Notes: generated from the letters alone by a model not told the origin. A stretch of 64,000 bases of DNA from Skermanella pratensis (GCF_008843145.1 NZ_CP030265.1:897001-961000), one strand, 5' to 3'. Shown: positions 17,339-27,006, counted from the first letter of the stretch. Program-made: numbers and translations.

Positions 17339-20300
17339 TCAGGCGGCGCCCCGCAGTTCCTCGGCGCGGCGCAGATCGACGGAAACCAGCTGGGAAACGC
17401 CGCGTTCGCCCATGGTGACGCCGAACAGGCGGTCCATGCGGGCCATGGTCAGGCGGTGGTGGGTGATGATCAGGAAACGGGTGGCGCCGACGCGGGCCAT
17501 CTCCTCGACCAGGGTGCAGAAGCGGTCGACGTTGGCCTCGTCCAGCGGCGCGTCCACCTCGTCCAGCACGCAGATCGGCGCCGGGTTGGTCAGGAACACG
17601 GCGAACAGCAGCGACAGCGCGGTCAGCGCCTGCTCGCCGCCGGACAGCAGGGACAGCGCCTGGAGCCGCTTGCCCGGCGGGCTGGCATAGATCTCCAGCC
17701 CGGCGTCCAGCGGGTCCTCCGCCTCGGTCAGCTTCAGGTACGCCTTGCCGCCGCCGAACAGCCGGACGAACATGTCCTGGAAATGCCGGTCCACCGTCTC
17801 GAACGAGGCAAGCAGCCGCTCCCGCGCCTCCTTGTTGAGGCTGGAGATGCCCTGGCGCAGCCGGCCGATGGCCGATACCAGGTCGGTCCGCTCGGTCTGC
17901 ATGCCGGCGATCTGCTGGTCCAGCTCGGCCGCCTCGGCTTCCGCCAGCAGGTTGACCGGACCCATGTTCTCCCGTTCGCGCACCAGCTTTTCCAGCCGCG
18001 CCTCGACGCCGGCCGGGTCGGGCAGCGGCTCGCCCGGCGGCAGGTCGGCCAGGGCGGCCGTCTGATCCGGCGCGCATTCCAGCTTCTCGGCGATCCGCTC
18101 GCGGACCCCGTCCAGAGTCTGGCGGGCCGAGGCCACGGCGGCTTCCGCCCGGACGCGGGCCTCGCGGGCGTCACCCAGCCCCGTCTCGGCCTGTTTCAGG
18201 CGCTTCTCGGTGGCGGCCAGCGTGGCCTCGGCCTCGTTCAGGGTGTCGGCGGCGCGTTTCCTCACCCGCTCGGCGTCGGCGATCCGGGTCGACAGGCCGG
18301 CGCGCTCGGACTCGATCTCATCCGGCCGTCCGGCCAGCTCCTCCAGTTCCGCCTTCGCGGTCTCGGCGCGTTCCATCAGTTCGGCGAGGCGCTCGTCCGC
18401 CCCTTCGGACCGGCTGGCCCAGCCGCGCCGTTCCGATTCGATCGCGGCGAGGCGCTGGCGCCGCCCGTGGGCCTCGCGCAGGATGCGGTCCAGCGCGTTC
18501 TGCCGGCCCGAAAGCTCGGCGCGGGTCTCGGCCAGGGTGGCGCGCAGGTCGGCGACCCGCTCCCGCGCCTGCCCTGATTCGGGGAGCGCGTCCAGGGCGG
18601 CCCGCGCCTCGGCGACCTGACGCTCGGCATAGCACCGGTCGGCGTCCAGGCGGTCCACCGCCTCGGTCAGGGCGGTCAGGCGGGAGACGGCCGCAGCGGC
18701 GGCCTGGGCCAGCCTGGCGTGCTGGTCGCGGGTCCGGCCGACCGCGCCGAAGGCGTCCCGCACGGCGTCGCGGCAGCGCCGTTCCTGGGCCGCGGCTTCC
18801 GTCGCGCAGGCGCGGGCGGCCTCGAAGTCCTCCCGCGCCTGCGCCGAGCTGTCCTCGGCGCTTTCAAGCTCCAGGCGAATCTCGGCGAGGCGGTTGCGCT
18901 GCTTTAGCCGGATCGCGGCCGCCGTAGGCGCTCCCGCCGTGACGGACAGCCCGTCCCAGCGCCAGGAGGCACCGTCGCGCGTGACCAGGATCTGGCCGGG
19001 CAGCAGTGTCGGGGCCAGGGCGTCGCCCTCCGCGGCACCCGCGACGACGCCGATATGGTCGAGGCAGCGGGCCAGGGCAGGGGGCGCCCTGACCCGGGAC
19101 GCCAGCGGCTCCGCCCCCGCCGGCAGCGGCGCCGTGCGGTCGAGCGCCGGGTGCGTCCGCCAATGGACCGCCGCGGCCTCGTCCAGCGGCGCGGTCAGGT
19201 CGTCGCCCAGCGCCGCGGCGATCGCCACCTCGTAGTCGGGCGCCACGGTGACGGCATCGATCAGCGGCGGGAACAGGTCGCCGGAGCCGGACTCCAGAAG
19301 CTCCGACAGCGCCCTTTCCTCCGCCTTCAGCCGGGCGCGGGCGCCGTCGGCCGCCTGCTGCGCCTCGCGGCTGCGGGCCTGTGCCGCTTCGGCCGCCGCC
19401 TTGGCATGCTCCGCCGCTTCGGCCCGGTCGCGGGCGAGGTCCAGCGCCTCCTCCGCGGCCGCGACGGCTTCCTCCGCCGCCTCGATGTCGGGGCGGGACG
19501 CCAGTTCGGCCTCCAATGCCGCGCGCTGGCGATGCTGCTCGTCGAGCCGGCGGATCGCGGTCGCCAGCCGTTGGTCCAGGTCGGCGGCCTGCCGCTGAAG
19601 GGCGGTGCGGCGGGCCTCGTCCGCGGCTGTCCGTTCGGTCAGCGCGGTCAGCTCGCGGTCAAGACCCTCGACCCGCTCGCGCGCCTCGGCCAGCGACTCG
19701 CGGGCGGCCTCCTCGACGGCGGCCTCGTCGCCCTGTTCCCCGATCAGGCCGTCCCGCTCGTCGGCGAGGCGGGCGAGCGCCGTCCCGGCGTCCTCCGCCA
19801 GCGCGCGTTCGCGCGCCAAGTCGGTGGCGACCTGGGCCAGCCGTCGCTGATTGGCGGCCCGGGCCTCGGCGACCCGCTTCTCCTCCGCGTCGAGCGCCTC
19901 GCGGGCGATCACCAGCCGCTGGAGCGCCTGCGCCGCCTGGGCCTCCGCCTGGCGGAGGCGGGGCAGCCCCTCGGCGTCGGCGGCGCGCCGGGCGGTCTCG
20001 GCCGCGGCCTCGCCCATGCGGTCGCGCACCAGCACCTCGGCGTCGTTGAAGGCGAGCCGCGCCGCCGCGAGCGCCGCCTGGGCCGCGACCCAGCGGATAT
20101 GGAGCAGCACCGCCTCGGTCCGGCGGACCTGTTCGCTGAGATTGCGGTAGCGGGAGGCCTGCCGCGCCTGCTTGCGCAGCGTGCCGAGCTGGGCGTCCAT
20201 GGTGACGATGACGTCGTCCAGGCGCATCAGGTTGGCCTCGGCCGCCTTGAGGCGCAGCTCGGCCTCGTGGCGCCGGGAATGCAGGCCGGTGATGCCGGCC

Positions 20301-20800
20301 GCCTCCTCCAGCAGGACCCGGCGCTCGGTCGGCTTGGCGTTGATGATGGTGCCGATGCGGCCCTGGCTGACCAAGGCGGGGGAATTGGCGCCGCTGGCGT
20401 TGTCGGCGAACAGCAGCTGGACGTCGCGGGCGCGCACCAGCTTGCCGTTGATCCGATAGTCCGACCCGGAGCCGCGCTCGATCTTCCGCTGGATCTCCAG
20501 GTCGTCGAACTCGTTGAAGCCGGCGGGGGCGGTCCGCCGCGTGTTGTCCACCCCCAGCGTCACCTCGGCGATGTTGCGGGCCGGCCGCTTGTCGGTCCCG
20601 CCGAAGATGACGTCGTCCATGTCGTCGCCGCGCATCTTCTTGGCCGAGGTCTCGCCCATGACCCAGCGGAGCGCTTCGACCAGGTTGGACTTGCCGCAGC
20701 CGTTGGGGCCGACGATGCCGGTCATGCCCGGCTCGATCACCAGTTCGGTAGGGTCGACGAACGACTTGAAGCCCGAAATGCGGAGCTTTACGAACTGCAC
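17339..20800 (-). CDS. smc: Chromosome segregation ATPase SMC
   Basis: A 1153-residue SMC protein. Walker A GPNGCGKSN is at 31-39; two long coiled coils flank a hinge near residues 500-650; the C-terminal head has the ABC signature LLSGGEQALTALSLL and Walker B ICVLDEVDAPLDEANV. Together with ScpA and ScpB it condenses and aligns the chromosome. The open frame continues upstream, but homologues start at FVKLRISGFKSF, so I take the GTG at 20800. Upstream are dsbA-like and dciA genes in the same direction (60 and 83 bases apart), an order usual in alphaproteobacteria. Confidence 0.96.
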   Translation of the reverse strand: MQFVKLRISGFKSFVDPTELVIEPGMTGIVGPNGCGKSNLVEALRWVMGETSAKKMRGDDMDDVIFGGTDKRPARNIAEVTLGVDNTRRTAPAGFNEFDDLEIQRKIERGSGSDYRINGKLVRARDVQLLFADNASGANSPALVSQGRIGTIINAKPTERRVLLEEAAGITGLHSRRHEAELRLKAAEANLMRLDDVIVTMDAQLGTLRKQARQASRYRNLSEQVRRTEAVLLHIRWVAAQAALAAARLAFNDAEVLVRDRMGEAAAETARRAADAEGLPRLRQAEAQAAQALQRLVIAREALDAEEKRVAEARAANQRRLAQVATDLARERALAEDAGTALARLADERDGLIGEQGDEAAVEEAARESLAEARERVEGLDRELTALTERTAADEARRTALQRQAADLDQRLATAIRRLDEQHRQRAALEAELASRPDIEAAEEAVAAAEEALDLARDRAEAAEHAKAAAEAAQARSREAQQAADGARARLKAEERALSELLESGSGDLFPPLIDAVTVAPDYEVAIAAALGDDLTAPLDEAAAVHWRTHPALDRTAPLPAGAEPLASRVRAPPALARCLDHIGVVAGAAEGDALAPTLLPGQILVTRDGASWRWDGLSVTAGAPTAAAIRLKQRNRLAEIRLELESAEDSSAQAREDFEAARACATEAAAQERRCRDAVRDAFGAVGRTRDQHARLAQAAAAAVSRLTALTEAVDRLDADRCYAERQVAEARAALDALPESGQARERVADLRATLAETRAELSGRQNALDRILREAHGRRQRLAAIESERRGWASRSEGADERLAELMERAETAKAELEELAGRPDEIESERAGLSTRIADAERVRKRAADTLNEAEATLAATEKRLKQAETGLGDAREARVRAEAAVASARQTLDGVRERIAEKLECAPDQTAALADLPPGEPLPDPAGVEARLEKLVRERENMGPVNLLAEAEAAELDQQIAGMQTERTDLVSAIGRLRQGISSLNKEARERLLASFETVDRHFQDMFVRLFGGGKAYLKLTEAEDPLDAGLEIYASPPGKRLQALSLLSGGEQALTALSLLFAVFLTNPAPICVLDEVDAPLDEANVDRFCTLVEEMARVGATRFLIITHHRLTMARMDRLFGVTMGERGVSQLVSVDLRRAEELRGAA

Positions 20801-20859
20801 GGCGCGGCCGACCCCAATCCTGTCCAGTACCTGCTGCGAATGTCCGGCCCGCGCGCCGC

Positions 20860-21630
20860 TCAGGAGCCCAGCTTGTCGAGCACGCGGGCGAATTCCGCGA
20901 TCGGCTGGGCGCCCACGATCTTCTCGGTGGTGTCGCCGCGCAGGATCACGAAGGTCGGCGTGGATTCGACCTGGTACTTCTGCTCGGCCTCCAGCCGCCG
21001 TTCGATCAGCTTGTTTGCCAGCGCCTCGTTGCCCATGCAGGCCTGGAACTGCTGCTCGCCGACACCGGCCAGCTTGCCGGTCTGGGCCAGGGCCTGGGCC
21101 GGATCGGCGGCGCCCGCCCACTTGTTCTGGCTCTTGAACAGCACGTCGAGGAAGCCGAAGTACCGCTCCGGGTTGGAGCAGCGGGCCAGCATGCTGGCCT
21201 GGAGCGCCGCCCGGTCGAACGGGAAGTCGCGGAACACCAGCTTGGCCTTGCCGGTGTCGATATAGTCCTTCTTCAGCTGCGGCAACGTGTTGGCGTGGAA
21301 GGTGGCGCAGTGCGGGCAGGTCAGCGAGGAATATTCCAGGATCGTGATCGGCGCGTTGGGGTCGCCCAGCACGCGCTCGCTCAGCGGATCGTTCTTCTCG
21401 GCGGCCTGGGCCACCTGCGCCTGGGTCGCCCGACCCTGGGCGAGCTGGGCCTGGACCACCTGGGTCGGCTTGGGCGTGGAGTCGTCGTCCGGGACGGTCC
21501 CGGCCTGTGCGGGCGCGATGACTTCGGGTGCCGGTTTCTCCTTGGCGATGACGCCGGTGTTCACGAGGCCCACGCCGGCCCCAACAGCGACCACGGCAAC
21601 CATGGCCAATCCCAGCATATAGCGGCGCAA
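20860..21630 (-). CDS. DsbA-family thiol:disulfide protein
   Basis: A 256-residue periplasmic thioredoxin-fold protein: N-terminal signal anchor (about 5-28), a Gln/Ala-rich linker, and a DsbA domain with active site CPHC (TCPHCATFH) and cis-proline TPTFVI. The frame opens with TTG at 21630, and a good Shine-Dalgarno (GGAGGG, five bases before it) supports that rare start; the next ATG is four codons in. It sits between dciA and smc. It probably introduces or isomerises disulfides in exported proteins. Confidence 0.9.
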   Translation of the reverse strand: MRRYMLGLAMVAVVAVGAGVGLVNTGVIAKEKPAPEVIAPAQAGTVPDDDSTPKPTQVVQAQLAQGRATQAQVAQAAEKNDPLSERVLGDPNAPITILEYSSLTCPHCATFHANTLPQLKKDYIDTGKAKLVFRDFPFDRAALQASMLARCSNPERYFGFLDVLFKSQNKWAGAADPAQALAQTGKLAGVGEQQFQACMGNEALANKLIERRLEAEQKYQVESTPTFVILRGDTTEKIVGAQPIAEFARVLDKLGS

Positions 21631-21713
21631 GATGCCCTCCTGCCTACAAAAGCTAGTGAGTATAAGGTTGGCTCACCCGATCGGGCAAGCACTGGACGGG
21701 GTAAAGGGTCGGA

Positions 21714-22178
21714 TCAGGAGCCCGATTTCGCATGGATCGCTCTTCCCAGGCGGACCAGCGCGTCGCGGAGCGACGGGTCGTCGACCGGGCCGGCGGCCCG
21801 CTGGATCCCGGCTTCCTCCTCCGCCGTCATGGGACGCTGGACCTTCGGACGCCGCGGCGCACCGGGCAACGGTCCCTGGATAAGCTTGATCCGCTCGACG
21901 GCGCGGTAGCCGAAGAAGGCGTTGATCCGCTCGATCACCTGCGGTTCGGAGTGCTGGACATCGAGCGCCGCGGCGCCTGAAACCTTGAGATGCAGCGTGG
22001 CGCCCTCGCGCTGGCCGGGCGGGAAGGCCAGCTTCTGGGGCAGGGTGCTGCGGGCCAGTTCCGGCCCCATGATGGTCGGCCAGTCCGTGATCAGCGTGCC
22101 GAACGCCATGCCGCGCTTGCCCAGCGCCTTGCCGGCCACCTTGGGCACGATTCTGGCGAGAGGGCGGGGGGCTGCCAT
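21714..22178 (-). CDS. DUF721/DciA-type protein
   Basis: A 154-residue protein with the DUF721 core (WPTIMGPELARSTLPQKLAFP, TLHLKVSGAAALDVQHSEPQVIERINAFFGY). DUF721 proteins include DciA, the ancestral loader of the replicative helicase. I chose the ATG at 22178 (MAAPRPLAR), which has a GGAG Shine-Dalgarno; the frame stays open further upstream into the mutY spacer. The C-terminal extension (RPKVQRPMTAEEEAGIQ) is alphaproteobacterial in style. It is divergent from mutY. Confidence 0.85.
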   Translation of the reverse strand: MAAPRPLARIVPKVAGKALGKRGMAFGTLITDWPTIMGPELARSTLPQKLAFPPGQREGATLHLKVSGAAALDVQHSEPQVIERINAFFGYRAVERIKLIQGPLPGAPRRPKVQRPMTAEEEAGIQRAAGPVDDPSLRDALVRLGRAIHAKSGS

Positions 22179-22287
22179 TTGGGGATCTCCGAAACGTGAG
22201 GGACTGATGCGGGTGGGTAAACGGAGCGCAGAGACTATTCTCATCGAAGCTATTGTTAAAGCACCTGTTGCGGGGCGACAACACACC

Positions 22288-23415
22288 ATGACACTGCATA
22301 CGATACCAAGCCTTTTCCCCGCACCGCCGGCCCGCACCATGCGACCGGACGAGCTGGCCCGGTCGATGCTGGGCTGGTACGACCGCCACCGGCGCGTGCT
22401 GCCCTGGCGAGCGCCGGCCGGCAGGACCGCCGATCCCTACCACGTCTGGCTGTCAGAAATCATGCTGCAGCAGACCACCGTCGTCACCGTCGGACCCTAC
22501 TTCGAGGCGTTCCTGCGGCGCTGGCCGACCGTCGCCGATCTGGCGGCGGCCGACCTGGACGCCGTCCTCCACGCTTGGGCGGGACTCGGCTATTACGCGC
22601 GGGCCCGCAACCTGCACAAGTGCGCCCAGGTGGTGGCCGACCGGTACGGCGGCCGGTTTCCCGATAATGAACAGGAATTGCGGCAACTTCCGGGCATCGG
22701 TGCCTATACCGCCGCGGCCGTCGCCGCCATCGCCTTCGACCGCCGCGCCACCGTGCTGGACGGCAACGTCGAGCGCGTCATGGCGCGGCTCTTCGCGGTC
22801 GAGGAGCCGCTGCCGGGATCGAAGGAGAAGCTGCGGGGCCTGGCCGACACCATCACGCCCGACCGGCGCCCCGGCGACTACGCCCAGGCCGTGATGGACC
22901 TGGGAGCCACGGTCTGCACGCCGCGCAAGCCGAAATGCCCGCAATGCCCCTGGCACGACGGCTGCGCCGCCCGGGCCGCCGGCATCGCCGAGTCGCTGCC
23001 GCGCAAGACGCCCAAGGCGGACAAGCCGACCCGCCGCGGCATGGCGTTCTGGCTGCTCAACCCCGAAGGCGCGGTGCTGCTGCGCCGCCGGCCCGAGAAC
23101 GGGCTGCTGGGCGGCATGATCGAGGTGCCGTCGGGCGACTGGCTGGAGCGGCCGGCCCGGAGCCTGGCCGCGGCCTCGGGCCAGGCGCCGGCCGCCGCGT
23201 CCTGGCTGCTGCTGCCCGGGCTGGTCCGCCATACCTTCACCCATTTTCACCTGGAACTTCAGGTCGCGGCGGCCCGGCTCGGCCCTGCGGACGGCGACGG
23301 CTGGAAGCGGGCCGACGGCATCTGGGTGCCGGTCGACCGGCTGTCGGAACACGCCATTCCCACGGTGATGCGCAAGGTGGTGCGGCACGCGCTGGGCAGC
23401 ATCGGAGTTTCCTGA
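22288..23415 (+). CDS. mutY: A/G-specific adenine glycosylase
   Basis: A 375-residue base-excision repair enzyme that removes adenine opposite 8-oxoguanine. Catalytic E57 (SEIMLQQT), helix-hairpin-helix LPGIGAYTAAAVAAIAF and catalytic D158 (VLDGNV) are present. The iron-sulfur cysteines are C210, C217, C220 and C226 with MutY spacing, and a C-terminal NUDIX-like 8-oxoG recognition domain follows (about 245-370). The start at 22288 is preferred; the frame is open further upstream, and M18 is an alternative. The DUF1194 gene begins directly after its stop. Confidence 0.95.
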   Translation: MTLHTIPSLFPAPPARTMRPDELARSMLGWYDRHRRVLPWRAPAGRTADPYHVWLSEIMLQQTTVVTVGPYFEAFLRRWPTVADLAAADLDAVLHAWAGLGYYARARNLHKCAQVVADRYGGRFPDNEQELRQLPGIGAYTAAAVAAIAFDRRATVLDGNVERVMARLFAVEEPLPGSKEKLRGLADTITPDRRPGDYAQAVMDLGATVCTPRKPKCPQCPWHDGCAARAAGIAESLPRKTPKADKPTRRGMAFWLLNPEGAVLLRRRPENGLLGGMIEVPSGDWLERPARSLAAASGQAPAAASWLLLPGLVRHTFTHFHLELQVAAARLGPADGDGWKRADGIWVPVDRLSEHAIPTVMRKVVRHALGSIGVS

Positions 23416-24129
23416 ATGATCCTCATCCGGACCTTGGCGGTGGCCGCCGTCCTCCTGCTGGCGGGTCCCGCCGCGCGGGCCGACCAGCCGGTCGACCTGG
23501 AACTGGTCATGGCGGTCGACGCGTCGGGCAGCATCACGACGGGCGCGCTGGAGTTCCAGCTGCGTGGCCACGCCGCCGCCTTCCGCAGCCCGGAGGTGGC
23601 CGACTCCCTGACCGTCGGCGGGACCCGGTCGGTCGCCGTCACGCTGGTCCAATGGGCGGGACCCAACACGCTGGAGGTCGTGGTGCCCTGGACGCGCGTC
23701 GCCGATGCCGCCGACGCCAAGCGGTTCGCCGACCGCATCGGCGCGGCGACGCGGCCCCCGCTGGACGGCAGCACCGCGATGGGCAGCGCCATCGACCGGG
23801 CGGCCGACCTGTTCGACGGCAACGGCTTCGAGGCGCCGCGCCGCGTCATCGACCTCTGCAGCAACGGCTTCAGCAACAGCGGCGTGGACGTGGAGGGTGC
23901 CCGCGACCGCGCCGTGGCGCGGGGCATCACCATCAACGCCCTGGCGATCCTGGACGAGTACGACTGGCTGGAGGAGTATTACGCGGAGAGCGTCATCGGC
24001 GGCCCGTTCTCCTTCGTCCGCACCGCCGAGAGCCGCGAAAGCTTCGCCGAAGCCATCCTGCGCAAGCTGGTGGAGGAGATCGCGGGCGGGGACGGGATGC
24101 CGGAGGGCCTGCGGCTGGCGGCGCGGTGA
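23416..24129 (+). CDS. DUF1194 protein, VWA-like, exported
   Basis: A 237-residue protein with a cleaved signal peptide (about 1-22, ARA) and a von Willebrand A-like domain with the MIDAS triad start DASGS (residues about 36-40), SVAVTLVQWAG and GSTAMGSAIDRA. DUF1194 proteins are alphaproteobacterial secreted proteins of unknown function. It begins one base after the mutY stop, so the two are probably co-transcribed, but no link in function is known. Confidence 0.88.
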   Translation: MILIRTLAVAAVLLLAGPAARADQPVDLELVMAVDASGSITTGALEFQLRGHAAAFRSPEVADSLTVGGTRSVAVTLVQWAGPNTLEVVVPWTRVADAADAKRFADRIGAATRPPLDGSTAMGSAIDRAADLFDGNGFEAPRRVIDLCSNGFSNSGVDVEGARDRAVARGITINALAILDEYDWLEEYYAESVIGGPFSFVRTAESRESFAEAILRKLVEEIAGGDGMPEGLRLAAR

Positions 24130-24259
24130 TGCCGCACCCGCCCTCGGGCGACTGTCCGCGACTCCGACGGGGCTACCATGTGGTCACCGGGAGACTGTTG
24201 TTGCGCGCGCGCCGCGCGCCCGGCCACGGTCCTCAAGTAGGCGTTCCCATGCCGTGCCG

Positions 24260-24994
24260 TCAGGCCGCAAGCAGATCCGCGAGCTCCGGACGGCCCGGGA
24301 CCGGCTCGGCCAGGGGCAGGCGGGCGAAGTCGTCCGGCATCTTGTCCCACAGGCCCGCGGGGAGATCCTTCGGAAGTTTGGGCGGAAGCCCGGCGGGAAG
24401 AGGTTCGGTCATGCCCGGCGATGCTGCGGCGGGGTCACTGCCGGAAGCGGCAGAAAGGTCATCCTCGGTCACTATCTGGACGGCGTCGCCGGGTTGCGGA
24501 CCGGCTTCAGTAGCCGGGGCAGGCTCGGCGGGCACTGTTTCGGCGGCCGGGACGACGAGTTTAGGCGGGATTCCATCCAGCCACTCCCGGGGATCGGGGG
24601 CCGCGTCATAGGCGCCGGCATCGGAGCCGCTGCCTTCGCCGTGGAAATGATGGGAGATCCGGCGGTCTTGGACGATGCCCAGGAGCTTGATCTGGAGTTC
24701 CACGGCGCGCAGCACGATGCCGGGCTTCCTGGCCTCCAGTGCGTCGGCGATGACGGTGTCCAGCACTTCCGCGGCGCGGTCGAGCCGGGACCGGTGGAAC
24801 GCCCGCCGCTCGGCGCGCAGCGTGTCGATGCGCATCCGGACCTCCTCCTGCCCCAGCAGGAAATGGCCGCGCTGCTTGGCGCCGTGGGGCGAGTACCCCG
24901 CCCGCCGCGCGGCCTCCGCCGCCGACGAGCCGGCGGCGATCTCCTCGCAGAAAAGTTCCTGCCGGACGGCGAGACGGGGAACGGGGGCGGTCAT
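24260..24994 (-). CDS. Terminase small-subunit-like DNA-binding protein
   Basis: A 244-residue protein whose N-terminus (RQELFCEEIAAGSSAAEAARRAGYSP, then HFLLGQEEVRMRIDTLRAER) matches the helix-turn-helix region of phage terminase small subunits. The C-terminal half is Pro/Ala/Asp-rich and low complexity (about 145-225). No large terminase, portal or capsid gene is nearby, so it is either a prophage remnant or a domesticated homologue. It lies at the edge of the DarTG patch. Confidence 0.6.
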   Translation of the reverse strand: MTAPVPRLAVRQELFCEEIAAGSSAAEAARRAGYSPHGAKQRGHFLLGQEEVRMRIDTLRAERRAFHRSRLDRAAEVLDTVIADALEARKPGIVLRAVELQIKLLGIVQDRRISHHFHGEGSGSDAGAYDAAPDPREWLDGIPPKLVVPAAETVPAEPAPATEAGPQPGDAVQIVTEDDLSAASGSDPAAASPGMTEPLPAGLPPKLPKDLPAGLWDKMPDDFARLPLAEPVPGRPELADLLAA

Positions 24995-25323
24995 GGCGGC
25001 TTGCCTTTCGCTGGCGGTGGATTGGATCGGATGATAATCCTATTCTGCTCCGTGATGTCAAGGGTACCGACGAGCGCCGGCTGCGCTTGTCCAGGATGTG
25101 CCGGTCTTGCCGGACTGGAAAAGCTTCCGGCTGATCCCCTCGGTGGATCGTCCGTCGAGGACACGAAGTTGGACATGCGCGAGAGCGGTTCTCGCAACTG
25201 GCGTGCCGGAAAAGGTTTAGGCATACGATCCTTGACGAACCGCTGACTGCCTGAGCGATGGCCTGATGGAGGACATCGCGGCTGGGGCGAGCCTGGGTCC
25301 GTCAGGTGCTCTCGGATGTCGTA
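24995..25323. other. Gap without a recognisable gene
   Basis: About 330 bases between the terminase-like gene and darG. No ribosome-binding site with a plausible reading frame, RNA gene or strong hairpin was seen. It marks one edge of the accessory patch. Confidence 0.5.
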
Positions 25324-26358
25324 TCAGGCGTTTGCGAGCCAGCCCTTGTTTTGCAGGGTCTGGAAGGCAATACCGATCTGGCGCGGAGAAAATCGCTTCT
25401 TGCGCTCGTTCCAGGCGTAAGCCTTGGAAACAACTTCCTCTCGGCTGACGGCATTTTCTCTGGTCACTACCCAGTGCACCGTAGCGAGAAGCTCAAGGCC
25501 GAACGGTGTTTCGAACCCTTCCACAAGTTGGGCGACGCGATCGAAGCGAACAGTCGTTTCGTGCTTGTCCGACAAGAAGGATTCGGCATCCTTGACCGCG
25601 CCTGGAACCAGTTCGAGCTGCTTGTCCGGTGCATCGCCGCCATCGGCGTAACCCGATACAAGGTGTCCTTCGACCGCGCGCAGAACATGTCGAAGATTTT
25701 CGGCATAGGGGCCATACGGCGCTTTCGCGTACTGAAGCCGCAGCGGTTCACCCGCTTCCTGCATGAAGTACATCAGCTTATGCACTTCGATCAGTGTCAC
25801 GAACGGATCCATCAGTCCGCTGAGATAGCGATGCATCAATGCCACGAGCGCAGCGCGCCCAGGCGTCATGTTCGGAATTTCGCGCGACCTAGTGTAAACG
25901 GGTGTGCCGGTGGGTTCAAAGACAATCACTTGCAGGTCATCGAAACTGCGCAAGGCTTCCACAATCCGCGGGCGCACATCTGCCCAGTCGAGTCCTCCAA
26001 GACCGCTGCCGAGCGGCGGGATCGCGATCGAGCGAATGCCGCGGGTATGGATTTCTTCGACAAGCGCCTTCAGACCGGAATCGATGTCTTCCATTCGGCT
26101 ATTGCCACGCCAGTGCCGCTTGGTAGGAAAGTTGATGATGAGTCCAGGATTCGTGAGCGCGCGGGTTTCAAACACGAACATTTTGCCGGGCTGCACTTCC
26201 TCGCGCGCGCATGCAGCTTCGTAGGCTTTGAAATTCTCAGGGAAAGCGTTCTTGAACTGAAGGGCGATCCCGCGGCCCATGACTCCGACGCAGTTGACTG
26301 TATTGACGATCGCCTCGGCGTCCGCCGCTAAAATGTCTCCTGTTCTGAACTCAATCAT
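25324..26358 (-). CDS. darG: DarG antitoxin, macrodomain DNA ADP-ribosyl glycohydrolase
   Basis: A 344-residue antitoxin. The N-terminal macrodomain (about 1-155) has NTVNCVGVMGRGIALQFKNAFP, the catalytic-lysine region INFPTKRHWRGNSRMEDI and PPLGSGLGGLDW; it removes ADP-ribose that DarT places on thymidine in DNA. The C-terminal half (about 165-344; LIEVHKLMYFMQEAGEPLRLQYAKAPYGPYAENLRHVL) is the domain that binds and blocks DarT. It lies 12 bases downstream of darT in one operon. Base and codon use is visibly less GC-rich than in the neighbours, consistent with transfer. Confidence 0.93.
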   Translation of the reverse strand: MIEFRTGDILAADAEAIVNTVNCVGVMGRGIALQFKNAFPENFKAYEAACAREEVQPGKMFVFETRALTNPGLIINFPTKRHWRGNSRMEDIDSGLKALVEEIHTRGIRSIAIPPLGSGLGGLDWADVRPRIVEALRSFDDLQVIVFEPTGTPVYTRSREIPNMTPGRAALVALMHRYLSGLMDPFVTLIEVHKLMYFMQEAGEPLRLQYAKAPYGPYAENLRHVLRAVEGHLVSGYADGGDAPDKQLELVPGAVKDAESFLSDKHETTVRFDRVAQLVEGFETPFGLELLATVHWVVTRENAVSREEVVSKAYAWNERKKRFSPRQIGIAFQTLQNKGWLANA

Positions 26359-26370
26359 GGGTAGCCTCCC

Positions 26371-27006
26371 TCAGTAATACCAATCTTTTTTCACTTTCAC
26401 TTGTGGTCGGTGCTCTGCTTTTCCGAATGCCGCAATCGCGCGGGCGCCAATCTGCTCCGAGTAGACAGCGACTCCCCTGACAAGTTCCCAAGGGAAACTC
26501 TCGTGCATGAGAAACTCCGCCATCTTGTGATCTCGGCAGGAAGCCCAGTTTCTTGCCGCAATCGCTTTCCAATTCAGCTGATCGAGGTTCGCAAGTTCAT
26601 TGTAGAAATCAGCCGCACGACTCGCCGCATTGATGTCGGTGAATGCCCAGCGACGCTCGCTGGCGGTTGCCCAAGCTACGACTTCCTGCATGTCCGCAAC
26701 GAGATGCACGACCGGGCCCTGACCATCCTTATACGCTACATTGTGATGGTTGCGTCTGGATATGACATAGAGCATTACGGAGCGGGGGCAGAGGTAGAAA
26801 GGGACATAGTCACCGACGCAGGTACCCGCATGGCAATCAACGGGCAGACGCAGCCGATCGGCCTTGATCTCGCTGTTTCCAATAACCGCCGCCCCCTGCC
26901 GCTTTACCATGACGGAGTCAGGCCACAGACACCCGTCCGCGACTATCGACGCGAGGTTGTCCACGTGAACGATGTGGTAAATCTTTGGACGATCAGGTAT
27001 CGGCAT
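26371..27006 (-). CDS. darT: DarT toxin, DNA-thymidine ADP-ribosyltransferase
   Basis: A 211-residue toxin (formerly DUF4433) that transfers ADP-ribose from NAD+ to thymidine in single-stranded DNA and so blocks replication; DarTG systems also act in phage defence. Visible motifs are YHIVHVDNLASIVADGCLWPD at the N-terminus, DYVPFYLCPRSVMLY, and the catalytic glutamate in KMAEFLMHES. It is first in the operon with darG. Full length, with no broken residues noticed. Confidence 0.93.
   Translation of the reverse strand: MPIPDRPKIYHIVHVDNLASIVADGCLWPDSVMVKRQGAAVIGNSEIKADRLRLPVDCHAGTCVGDYVPFYLCPRSVMLYVISRRNHHNVAYKDGQGPVVHLVADMQEVVAWATASERRWAFTDINAASRAADFYNELANLDQLNWKAIAARNWASCRDHKMAEFLMHESFPWELVRGVAVYSEQIGARAIAAFGKAEHRPQVKVKKDWYY

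Noticed and set aside
20801-21121. N-terminal extension of smc
   Set aside because: The frame stays open, but it overlaps the dsbA-like gene, and homologues start at FVKLRISGFKSF.
19055-21265. 736-codon open frame antisense to smc
   Set aside because: No domain or ribosome-binding site; the smc strand carries all Walker and signature motifs.
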